Origin: Planctobacterium sp965279005 | GTDB taxonomy: Bacteria; Pseudomonadota; Gammaproteobacteria; Enterobacterales; Alteromonadaceae | Length of the DNA: 64,000 nucleotides | Direction: 5' to 3' | Assembly (NCBI GenBank): GCA_965279005.1 | Contig: CBDIHK010000027.1 | Location: forward strand, 361,552-425,551 | In this document: piece after piece, positions 8,165-15,377 of the stretch | Layout: the number at the start of each line of letters is the position of its first letter | Position numbering within the stretch: position 1 is the stretch's first letter | Program-made: the position numbers and the translations under genes | Notes under the pieces: model-generated | What the model was told of the DNA's origin: nothing | What the model saw: only the letters and a program-made list of their open reading frames with translations | Databases searched by the model: none

Positions 8165-9403
8165 TTGGCTAATACAATTTATCCCAGGCTCATAGCAACG
8201 AAACTGGTTGAAGCGTTAAAAGACACTCCCGCTGTATGTTTATTAGGGTCTAGGCAGGTAGGAAAAACGACATTGGCTAAACAGCTTGAGCCTGAACGGA
8301 CTTACCTTACATTTGATGATAGTACGCTGCTCAAAGCAGCAAAACAGGATCCCACGGGATTTGTAAATGCACTACCTGCAAAGGTAATACTTGATGAAGT
8401 GCAACGTGTACCAGAATTGCTACCTGCCCTAAAAGCACAAATAGATAGCAACCGGGAACCAGGAAAATTCATTTTAACTGGCTAGGCTAATCTACTTTTA
8501 TTGCCAGGCGTAAATGAGTCATTGGCAGGGCGGGTTGAAGTGGTCTACCTGCAACCCTTGGCTGAACAAGAAAAACAGAATGTAGCCAATTCGCTACTTG
8601 AAAAGTTTATAAGCAACCAAGTACAACCATCTATTCACGGTGCACAGGCGGCGCTGGACAATATTGAGCAAGCCTTGGTGTTTGGAGGCTATCCTGAACC
8701 CAATACCAGGACAGAAAAACGTGCGAGGCAATGGCATAGGCAATACTTAAACGCAATCATCCAGCGGGATGTAAAAGACATTGCAAAAATTCGTGACGAG
8801 GATGAACTCGCTAGGTTAATCCAATTGTTGGCGTTGCGTACTGGAAACCTGCTCAACATCAGCGGGTTGGCAAAAGATCTTGGGATTCAGCGGGAAACTG
8901 TTGATAAATACATTACCATTTTAGAACGTTTATTTTTGATCAGGCGCTTACCTGCATGGCATAAAAATCAAGCTAAGCGTTTGGTGAAAGCACCTAAAGT
9001 ACATCTGGTCGATTCCGGCCTGACATGCACCCTGGCAAATTTAAACTCCAGTGATTGGACTAACCTAAGCAATGATTTCGGTCCGGTATTGAAAAGCTTC
9101 GCTATACAGCAGTTATATTGCCAAGCAGGTTGGGGCGAGCATGAATTGCACTTCTCTCATTATCGGGACAAAGACCAGTTCGAAGTAGACCTAGTGATAG
9201 AAGAAGGTACTAAAGTTTGGGGAGTAGAAGTAAAAAAATCTGCCAGTATACAACCTAAAGACGCCAGGGGATTGGCTCGCCTAGCGGCGCTGGTAGGTAA
9301 AGATTGGCAAGGCGGCATGTTGCTCTATACAGGGAACAATTGCTTACCAATACCACAAGCGCCAAACTCCTTTGCCGTGCCAATAAACGCCCTTTGGAAT
9401 TGA
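8165..9403 (+). pseudogene. AAA ATPase with DUF4143, interrupted by an in-frame amber codon
   Basis: Read through, the frame encodes about 412 residues of the ATPase + DUF4143 family: Walker A LLGSRQVGKTTLAK, Walker B KVILDEVQRVPELLP, then a C-terminal PD-(D/E)xK-like DUF4143 region (FEVDLVIEEG, WGVEVKKSA). A TAG at 8483-8485 splits it at FILTG-stop-ANLLLLPGV, exactly where the family has a serine (ILTGSAN), so a single-base change explains the break; the frame is otherwise intact on both sides. The probable start is TTG at 8165. Such ATPases are often mobile and their role is poorly known. Restart at TTG 8501 would yield a protein without the nucleotide-binding site, so I call it a pseudogene. 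Confidence 0.85.
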
Positions 9404-9544
9404 TTGCTATGCCAGCAGGGATCTCTGAAAGTAGGTACCGTTCGGACGGGCGGTGCTGCGCACCTAAAGAAACCGTTAATAACCTTGATGTAATTAAATC
9501 ATAAGAGATATCAACCTTTTTTTAGTTGAAACCTTCCATGGTGA

Positions 9545-9732
9545 CAGTTTTTTGCTCCTGCAAAAACTGCATACACTACATCCATGTAGCTAAGGGCTTA
9601 ACTCCGGGCACCCTGCCCTTCGCCCTGCGGGTCATCCTTCGGATGTTCCACTTTGTTCCCGACAAAGTGGTCAGCCAGACGTCCACTTGTCTGGCGTTCG
9701 GCACTAAAACTGCTGCGCGCCCTCGCAGTTTT
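9545..9732. other. String of eight consecutive small hairpins
   Basis: In 188 bp almost every base is part of an inverted repeat: CAGTTTTTTGC/GCAAAAACTG (9545-9569, one bulge), CTACA/TGTAG (9576-9589), GGGCA/TGCCC (9606-9618), CCC/GGG (9623-9631), CATCC/GGATG (9633-9645), CCACTTTGT/ACAAAGTGG (9648-9670), GCCAGAC/GTCTGGC (9674-9695) and AAAACTGC/GCAGTTTT (9706-9732). The spanning reading frame has no protein-like composition. This could be a structured RNA, a dispersed intergenic repeat built from palindromes, or a recombination substrate. The flanking bases 9404-9544 show nothing else. Confidence 0.7.
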
Positions 9733-9803
9733 CGGGCGTGCCTCACCCCTCTATATCGGGTTAGCTGTCAGACCCTTGGAAATTTTTTCTTTCTTTTTAA
9801 ATC

Positions 9804-9819
9804 AATAAGTTAACTTATT
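9804..9819. promoter_or_regulatory. Perfect 16-bp palindrome AATAAGTTAACTTATT
   Basis: A perfect dyad, followed 18 bp later by a second, shorter one (CATAC-T-GTATG, 9838-9848). Both lie in the 330-bp gap (9733-10065) before the cas2 remnant, which holds no gene I can support. They may be operators or promoter elements of the decayed locus; no regulator is adjacent. Confidence 0.3.
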
Positions 9820-10065
9820 AAAGAACACTGTGTAAAACATACTGTATGAAATTTAGAGAAAAAACTCCATATTTCTAAGGGCGCTAACTACTACATATTG
9901 TGGTTTTGGGCATCTTCGAGGCACTAATATACGTTTTGGTGGAAAAAATGGCGTTTTATTTCTTATTGGAATAAAGCACTAGACCTTGTCGTTAATTGGG
10001 CAAGTTTTTAATTTCACCGTCACCCATACGTTAGTGGAGTTAATCAATAACTTCAAGGTGTGGTT

Positions 10066-10446
10066 ATGAAACGATTTCCCGCTATTGTGAGCTACGATAT
10101 TTCCTGTAATAAAAGTCGCCGCAAATTTGCCAGAATCTTAGAAGCATAGCGCATTGATGGGCAATATTCGGTTGCAGAATGCCTGTTGAGCTACAAGGAA
10201 GCGAATGAGCTGGTATTGCAACTGACCGAACACATGGATGAAACCAGTGATGCTCTTTTACTTGCCTGGTTGAGTACGCCAGTGTCCACTGCATTGGCAG
10301 GAAGTGCAGTTTGTGGCTTTAGTGAGGGGCTTGTTGTATGTCGTTACCCGCAGACAAATCCCGCGAGCGCCAAATCGTTACCCACACTGCACGTCGCAAG
10401 ACTATGTACTTGCTTTGTTATGATATTCGCGAGCCAAAACGGTTAA
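10066..10446 (+). pseudogene. Remnant of a CRISPR-associated Cas2 gene (amber-interrupted)
   Basis: From ATG 10066 the frame reads MKRFPAIVSYDISCNKSRRK, then FARILEA, then TAG (10147-10149), then RIDGQYSVAECLLSYKEANE and further. This is the Cas2 ferredoxin-like pattern: first strand with the conserved Asp (SYDIS), NK..RRK helix, then the QYSV-E-CLLS strand. In relatives the interrupted position is typically Trp or another large residue, so TGG to TAG is likely. The tail LLLAWLS...GFSEGLVVCR is still family-like, after which the frame runs on as noise to 10446 and overlaps the next fragment. Intact Cas2 would act with Cas1 in spacer acquisition; neither cas1 nor a repeat array is visible here. 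Confidence 0.65.
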
Positions 10447-10487
10447 AACGCATCCAGCGCCATGTTTCCCTGGTTGGCGTTGGCTGA
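10338..10487 (+). pseudogene. Truncated second Cas2-like fragment
   Basis: An ATG at 10338, overlapping the preceding remnant in another frame, opens 49 codons ending at TGA 10485-10487. Residues 23-45 read MYLLCYDIREPKRLKRIQRH, the first strand and helix of Cas2 (Asp in CYDI, then the basic REPKRLKRI helix). The protein then stops at about half of Cas2 length, immediately before sequence that resembles the end of a different Cas protein. A deletion joining cas2 to a downstream cas gene explains this. Two different Cas2-like genes in tandem would be a notable arrangement in the ancestral locus. Confidence 0.6.
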
Positions 10488-10563
10488 ATTGATTGGCTTG
10501 GGCACCAAAACCAGCTTTGCCTTTGGTGATATAAGTTGGCTTAGCGGTTACCAGGATCTCTAA
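10462..10563 (+). pseudogene. C-terminal fragment resembling Cas6/RAMP endoribonuclease
   Basis: In the third frame, bases 10462-10563 encode MFPWLALAELIGLGTKTSFA followed by FGDISWL and a stop shortly after. The sequence G-L-G-T-K-T-S-F-A-F-G is the glycine-rich loop found at the C-terminus of Cas6 and related RAMP proteins (G-x-G-x-x-TSFG-x-G). Only 33 codons remain. It adjoins the cut end of the cas2 fragment, so it probably marks the far side of a deletion that removed most of the CRISPR-Cas module. Assignment rests on a short motif. Confidence 0.5.
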
Positions 10564-10585
10564 TTCTGCCCTGATTTGGAAACTG

Positions 10586-11341
10586 CTAGTTAGTACACAC
10601 TTCGCAGCTCGGGTTCTTCGGTACCTTGAAGGTTTGCCAGCTAGATTGCATGGCGTCAAATAGCAACAGTTTTCCCACCAGCGCTTCGCCGTAGCCTGCA
10701 AGGATCTTGATGGCTTCCAGGGCTTGCATATTGCCAATGATGCCAACGACGGGCGACATGATCCCGGATTCGACACAACTGAGGTTTTGTTCGCCAAAAA
10801 ACTGGCTGATGCATTGGTAACAGGGGCATTTTTGCTGTTGAGGGATAAAGCTACAAACCTGCCCTTCCATGCGGATAGCGGCGCCCGATACTAAAGGCAC
10901 ACCATGCTGGTAGCAGGTATGGTTGAGCAGGTTGCGGGTTTCCAGGTTATCGCTGCAGTCCAGCACAATATCGTGCTTGGGTATAAGCTCGCTGGCTTCT
11001 TGTCCTCCCAATCTTTGCGCTAATGCTGTGATCTGCAAATCTGGATTGAGCTGCTGCAAACTGGCCTGTGCCGAGAGCACTTTAGCGGTTCCGACGTCAA
11101 CGTCCGTGTGCAGCACTTGCCTTTGCAAATTGGAAAGTTCGACAATGTCGGCGTCCACCAAGGTCATGCTGCCGATACCTGTAGCTGCCAAGTATTGGCC
11201 GGCGGCACAACCAAGGCCGCCCAAACCAACAAGCAATACACGGCTATTGAGCAAGCGCTCTTGCTTGTCCAAGTCAAAGCCCGGCATCAATATTTGCCGG
11301 TTAAAGCGCAGCGCCTGTTGTGGTGTGAGTTGTTTGTCCAA
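10586..11341 (-). CDS. moeB: Molybdopterin-synthase adenylyltransferase MoeB (ThiF/HesA family)
   Basis: The 251-residue E1-like enzyme adenylates the C-terminal glycine of the small molybdopterin synthase subunit MoaD using ATP, for molybdenum cofactor synthesis. Visible features: the nucleotide-binding VGLGGLGCAAGQYLAATG, NLQRQVLH, the DCSDN motif, LVSGAAIRMEGQV, and a structural zinc site made by CPCYQC and the terminal CEVC pair. No rhodanese domain follows, which fits MoeB rather than MoeZ. The start is TTG at 11341, preceded at good spacing by CAGGAA; an ATG is not available near the conserved N-terminus. No other molybdopterin genes are adjacent. Confidence 0.93.
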   Translation of the reverse strand: MDKQLTPQQALRFNRQILMPGFDLDKQERLLNSRVLLVGLGGLGCAAGQYLAATGIGSMTLVDADIVELSNLQRQVLHTDVDVGTAKVLSAQASLQQLNPDLQITALAQRLGGQEASELIPKHDIVLDCSDNLETRNLLNHTCYQHGVPLVSGAAIRMEGQVCSFIPQQQKCPCYQCISQFFGEQNLSCVESGIMSPVVGIIGNMQALEAIKILAGYGEALVGKLLLFDAMQSSWQTFKVPKNPSCEVCTN

Positions 11342-11445
11342 GCTTATTCCTGTACCTATGTGCTAGGGGCAACCTAGCACAATAAAAATGCAATTGTATA
11401 CTTTGACTAGGGCATCTGAATTCGTCTTCCCGGCGACAGTTTAAG

Positions 11446-14400
11446 TCAGGCTTCGCTTAGCATGGTCAGAACAGCACGGCCTTTGATTATCGCATCTTCC
11501 GCTGCTTGTTCTTCGGTAATCCCCGATATGTGGAATACATTGATTGTTGTCTCCCGCCAATCTTTGCCCAAGCATCGTTCGACTTGTTCTAAAGGAACAA
11601 GGTCACCAACATAATGGAGAAATACTGCTTCGTGACTGTCGTGCATTTCGTTTAAGCATGACTCAAAATAGAATTGGCTCAATAGATGTCCGTATATGTC
11701 AACATAGCTAGGTTCGGCTTCGTCGTAGATATGCAAAATTCTACGAGGCTTAGCTTGCCAATAGGTTTTTTTGCCAAATTCATCCACCCAGAAGTCTTGA
11801 AACAACATGTAGCCTGACTCTGCGCAGAGAATTTCGATGGAATCTAGAGCTGTGCCAGCACTTTGCAAAAGGAACAGCCTCTGCAAGCTGACCCTTCCTA
11901 TCGCGGTAGTAATTGCCTCTAAATCTGGTATTCGCTCTGAAAATAATAGTGATTGCAATCTATCCAATACTGTTGTGTTTCCTGTCCCTTTGAAGATGAA
12001 ACCGGCAGCGTTAACCGCCATAGCTAGGACTTCTTGGTTAGTGGTGTCCGAATACAGTAGCTTTTCTACAATGGACTCGGCTGGTTTAAAGCGGGCAATG
12101 GCCAGGGTTTGCAGCAGTAAACGCAGTTGTGAAATCAGAAAGCCAGAGTCGTAAGCGCCATCAGCGTCTGACAAGCGATGAATATTGATTGTGGCAATAG
12201 CGAGTAGATCCGGGCATAGAATAGTCGATCTGCCTGATTCAATACGCGCGTATTCCAAGTTGCAGAGGTGATCAATGTTTTCCAGTGACGTTAAATTAAT
12301 ACCTTGTTTTACAGCTTTGACTATTTCGTCTGAAGCAATCCGGCCAGATATTGCGGCGATGGCAATAGAGTGCAAGGCCTCGTCATAGGTCTGGCTGTCT
12401 TCCAACGCTTGCAACATTGTCTCGGTGTTGCTCGCGTTGGCCTCAAATTGCCAAAATGGCAGGCTGTGATTCCATTCTTTTAGAGCTGGATGGCTGGCTA
12501 AAATGTTTAGTGCGTTTACAGCATGTGCGCCACCTAATTCAATAATTGACGCCAACACTACATCAAAACAGTTGAATTGTTCGAAGTGTTTTAATTCATA
12601 TTTGGCCTGTTCAAGTAATATTGAAACAGCCGTTTCACCGCCTATATCAGCGATCATGTGCAGTGTTTCTTGAAAGGGCTCTTTACCATTAGAAGAAAAA
12701 TGCCGTAGGACTCTTGCAAGGAAAGGCAGGTAATCTTCTCTTAGCCCCGATTGGGCGAAGGCAAAAACCCGGGCGGCATGATCATCAAACATCACTGCTG
12801 ATTCTGCCATTAGCAACACTTTGGCTCTATCCGATGGCGTTGCAACTAGCGAAAATGCGTGGGCGCTAAGCAGAGCCCTAGATTGGCTGCTACCAAAAAA
12901 TTCACTACTTATTAATAATTTAGATTTTGGCGTACGCGTATATGCCAACCGGGTATAAGGGCAATAGCTTTGCCTGCCGTTTACCATAAAGGTTCGACCC
13001 GGGTATGACTCGTGAGGATCTATCAGGTATTCGCTTGTTAGCTCAGACAAGTCTTCTTGCACCGAAAATTGATAGTATTCGTAGGGGCGTAAGTACTCGC
13101 CTAGCTTTGTTATGATCTTTTGCTCTAGCCAACTGGAATCCATCTGTGCCAAAGCCGAAATAATGGCTTCAGGGACTAAGTCGTAACCCGCATTTATTTG
13201 CGCGAAGAGTATTTCCCGCAAATCAACATCAAGCCATTCGCTAGTGTCCTTGACCCCCGCGCAGGCGCACACTTCTGTAATGGTAATCAGATGTATACCG
13301 CTAAAGTCCCTTTCTTGATAAAGGGCTATTAGCAGTTTTCTGAATTTCACATGATCTTGCTGGGTTAATAAGAGGCCAGCATAAAAACTAAAAATATTGC
13401 GCCAACTGGGGGAGAAACGTTTTTCTAGTGCGGTTTCCAACGGTAATCTGGCTAGCTGTTCTGCGACTAAGTACTCTTGTAAGCTCAGATGCAGGAAGTG
13501 ATGCAAACCGAATGGCTCTTGTAATGATGTGATTAAACGGGCCGGTAAAACATCTTGCTTAAAATTACAGCTTAAAAAGTTGTCTTCTTTTGCCTGTTGA
13601 AATTGCCACCATTGTTCTTCAGTGAAAATTTGCACCGGCGCATTATGTGGCTCGGTATATAAATAAAAGCAAAAGGCACTGAGTTGTGCCCGCACAGCTG
13701 GAGTCAAAACATTAGCAGAACGCTGTTGAGCCTGAACCGAAATAATCAAAAACAAGGCATTGTAGACTTGGGTGCGACTTACAGGAAGGACGGCATTAGG
13801 ATCGTGGTACTTTAGGTAGCAAAGGCATGACAACAGAAATGGATTCCTAGCCATAGCATATAAATTAGCAGTTGAAAAAATTTCTAGTTTTAGTTTTTCA
13901 GCAGGAAAACCTACGTTAGATTGCGTTAAAAAGGATTGCCAGTTTTCTATTAGCCGTTCCATAGCGTCATCATCCAAATTCACCAGTTCGCAACGCTGTG
14001 ATTCGTTCAACTGTGCCATTACCCCATTTGGCCTGCTTGATACCAGCCATGAAAGATGGTGACCTATCGTCCTGATTTCCTCATAAACCGACGTTACCGC
14101 AGCTGCTGCACCAGCGATTTCGTCTAAACCATCTAGCAGGAGAATGACTTTTTCAGAATTTTCATAAATAAACTCACGCAATACCTGTTTGCTAAGCGGT
14201 GATTTCGGCAGATGGAAATCGAGGGCGTAATCTAGCAATGTCAGCTTATTATCCTGGCACTTTAAATTCCAATAGGCTCGCAGCTCAACTAAAAGTGGAA
14301 TTTTAATGTCGTGCCATTGGTTGGACGCAATATCGTGGGCCAGTTTGCGCAATAAACTTGATTTGCCGCTGCCAGGAGAACCCAATAAGAGAGTGTGTTG

Positions 14401-15048
14401 GTAGCCCTGTTTATCCAAGACATCCTCTGGACTTTTTTTAACCAGGTATTGTTCATTTGCCCGCTTTTCCAGGACTTCCCTAATGCTTAGGTTTTGTTCT
14501 AGTTGAAATGGATTTGCGCTGATTTTTTTATTGGGTGCCAGGTTCAATTCAACATAGGCCGATGCCAAAGGCATAGACACGCCCGTTTCAAACAGTGCCG
14601 GTAAGTTGTTAAGTGTATCGCTTTGCCTAAGCATATCTTGTATCAGCAATGTGGTTGATTGGCTGTTCCCCGGATTATCCGCTAGAAGTTGTTTGACGTG
14701 CACATCGGTATGCATTGAGCCGTCTAGATTTTTTGTGGTGGCCGCTTTCCCTGAACCTAACCGCTGGCTGCTTAGTTTTTTTATCCAGAGCGATGCCGTA
14801 TTTTCGTCAGCGCTGTAATGATTGATGTAACGCCGCAACAATTGCCAATTCTGTTTACCAGGGATCTTGTTCCGGTACAGCCAGGAATTGACCGTATTTT
14901 CTGAGCATTCTCCTGTTTCAGATAAACAACTAAGGTTGTATGCCATGGATTCGATAGTTTCCGCCCGCGCTGTTCGGAAAGCATTGAGCGTTTCAGCAAA
15001 ACTGCCAATTTCAGTAAAATCTGCCGGTATTGCTTTTACCTTATCCAT
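11446..15048 (-). CDS. Large NACHT-type STAND NTPase, likely defence protein
   Basis: The 1200-residue protein has three parts. Residues about 15-95 form an HTH-like helical domain (ETLNAFRTARAETIESMAYN as landmark, then NTVNSWLYRNKIPGKQNW). A NACHT ATPase follows, with Walker A GSPGSGKSS at 223-231 and Walker B VILLLDGLDE at 301-310 plus the downstream acidic pattern. The C-terminal ~600 residues are helical and HEAT-like with no family I can name. Bacterial NACHT proteins of this size are NLR-like antiphage sensors: a C-terminal sensor triggers oligomerisation, and an N-terminal effector acts. Here the effector is not a nuclease or TIR, so its mode is unclear. It is divergent from the 69-codon ORF and acyltransferase-methyltransferase pair. 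No membrane segment or damage is evident. Confidence 0.85.
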   Translation of the reverse strand: MDKVKAIPADFTEIGSFAETLNAFRTARAETIESMAYNLSCLSETGECSENTVNSWLYRNKIPGKQNWQLLRRYINHYSADENTASLWIKKLSSQRLGSGKAATTKNLDGSMHTDVHVKQLLADNPGNSQSTTLLIQDMLRQSDTLNNLPALFETGVSMPLASAYVELNLAPNKKISANPFQLEQNLSIREVLEKRANEQYLVKKSPEDVLDKQGYQHTLLLGSPGSGKSSLLRKLAHDIASNQWHDIKIPLLVELRAYWNLKCQDNKLTLLDYALDFHLPKSPLSKQVLREFIYENSEKVILLLDGLDEIAGAAAAVTSVYEEIRTIGHHLSWLVSSRPNGVMAQLNESQRCELVNLDDDAMERLIENWQSFLTQSNVGFPAEKLKLEIFSTANLYAMARNPFLLSCLCYLKYHDPNAVLPVSRTQVYNALFLIISVQAQQRSANVLTPAVRAQLSAFCFYLYTEPHNAPVQIFTEEQWWQFQQAKEDNFLSCNFKQDVLPARLITSLQEPFGLHHFLHLSLQEYLVAEQLARLPLETALEKRFSPSWRNIFSFYAGLLLTQQDHVKFRKLLIALYQERDFSGIHLITITEVCACAGVKDTSEWLDVDLREILFAQINAGYDLVPEAIISALAQMDSSWLEQKIITKLGEYLRPYEYYQFSVQEDLSELTSEYLIDPHESYPGRTFMVNGRQSYCPYTRLAYTRTPKSKLLISSEFFGSSQSRALLSAHAFSLVATPSDRAKVLLMAESAVMFDDHAARVFAFAQSGLREDYLPFLARVLRHFSSNGKEPFQETLHMIADIGGETAVSILLEQAKYELKHFEQFNCFDVVLASIIELGGAHAVNALNILASHPALKEWNHSLPFWQFEANASNTETMLQALEDSQTYDEALHSIAIAAISGRIASDEIVKAVKQGINLTSLENIDHLCNLEYARIESGRSTILCPDLLAIATINIHRLSDADGAYDSGFLISQLRLLLQTLAIARFKPAESIVEKLLYSDTTNQEVLAMAVNAAGFIFKGTGNTTVLDRLQSLLFSERIPDLEAITTAIGRVSLQRLFLLQSAGTALDSIEILCAESGYMLFQDFWVDEFGKKTYWQAKPRRILHIYDEAEPSYVDIYGHLLSQFYFESCLNEMHDSHEAVFLHYVGDLVPLEQVERCLGKDWRETTINVFHISGITEEQAAEDAIIKGRAVLTMLSEA

Positions 15049-15071
15049 AATTTAATCCCTAACCTGCCAAA

Positions 15072-15107
15072 GTACAGAATCGGTACAGATATGCTACCGA
15101 ACTGGCA
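15072..15107. promoter_or_regulatory. Dyads and direct repeats upstream of the NACHT gene
   Basis: Direct repeats GTACAG at 15072-15077 and 15083-15088 are 11 bp apart, one helical turn. An inverted pair TCGGTA (15080-15085)/TACCGA (15095-15100) overlaps them, and TGCCA (15065)/TGGCA (15103) frames the cluster. The site lies 24 bp upstream of the NACHT start and could be an operator, possibly for the HTH-like head of that protein. Purely pattern-based. Confidence 0.35.
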
Positions 15108-15140
15108 ACCTGTGTCGTGTCCACTATGTGAATAATTTAT

Positions 15141-15165
15141 TGGCTCCTTCACTTTTTAGGAGCCA
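15141..15165 (+). promoter_or_regulatory. Hairpin whose 3' arm contains the ribosome-binding site of the 69-codon ORF
   Basis: TGGCTCCT (15141-15148) pairs perfectly with AGGAGCCA (15158-15165) around a 9-base loop. The AGGAG in the 3' arm is the only Shine-Dalgarno sequence for the GTG start at 15168. Folding would hide it, so translation of the small ORF, and of the enzyme coupled to it, may be controlled by opening of this stem. There is no T-run, so it is not a standard terminator. Confidence 0.5.
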
Positions 15166-15167
15166 TT

Positions 15168-15377
15168 GTGAATATTTTAGCCACACATCAATCATCGTCC
15201 AGCAATTGCGTGGGCGTTGCAAAAAATGCCACTGCTAGCGGCAATAAAATCCTTATCTCCCTTAAATATGCCCAAAGTGCACAGATTATCCCAGGGCAAA
15301 GATTAGACAATAGATCCCGTATACAAGGTTATCCCGGCGCCGGGGTTCATCACAACATAGAGAGAACCCCATTATGA
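15168..15377 (+). CDS. Small ORF (69 aa) translationally coupled to the downstream enzyme
   Basis: A GTG at 15168 follows AGGAG at ideal spacing, and the stop TGA (15375-15377) overlaps the ATG of the next gene (ATGA), the layout of a coupled gene pair. The product begins MNILATHQSSSSNCVGVAKN, is polar and slightly basic, has one cysteine, and shows no signal peptide or membrane segment. It could be a leader peptide controlling the enzyme, a small partner, or a peptide substrate. The perfect 12-bp palindrome CCCGGCGCCGGG (15333-15344) near its end may also affect translation. I recognise no family, and chance openness of 69 codons cannot be excluded. Confidence 0.45.
   Translation: MNILATHQSSSSNCVGVAKNATASGNKILISLKYAQSAQIIPGQRLDNRSRIQGYPGAGVHHNIERTPL

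Noticed and set aside
9526..9813. A 95-codon reading frame through the hairpin string
   Set aside because: Its composition follows the palindromes, it has no ribosome site, and it matches no protein pattern.
8165..10446. Amber codons read as selenocysteine or pyrrolysine
   Set aside because: TAG ends several intact genes here, no matching tRNA or biosynthetic genes are visible, and the affected positions are Ser and probably Trp in relatives.
9404..10600. A CRISPR array accompanying the cas remnants
   Set aside because: I looked for 24-40-bp direct repeats with spacers on both strands and saw none; only hairpins and palindromes are present.
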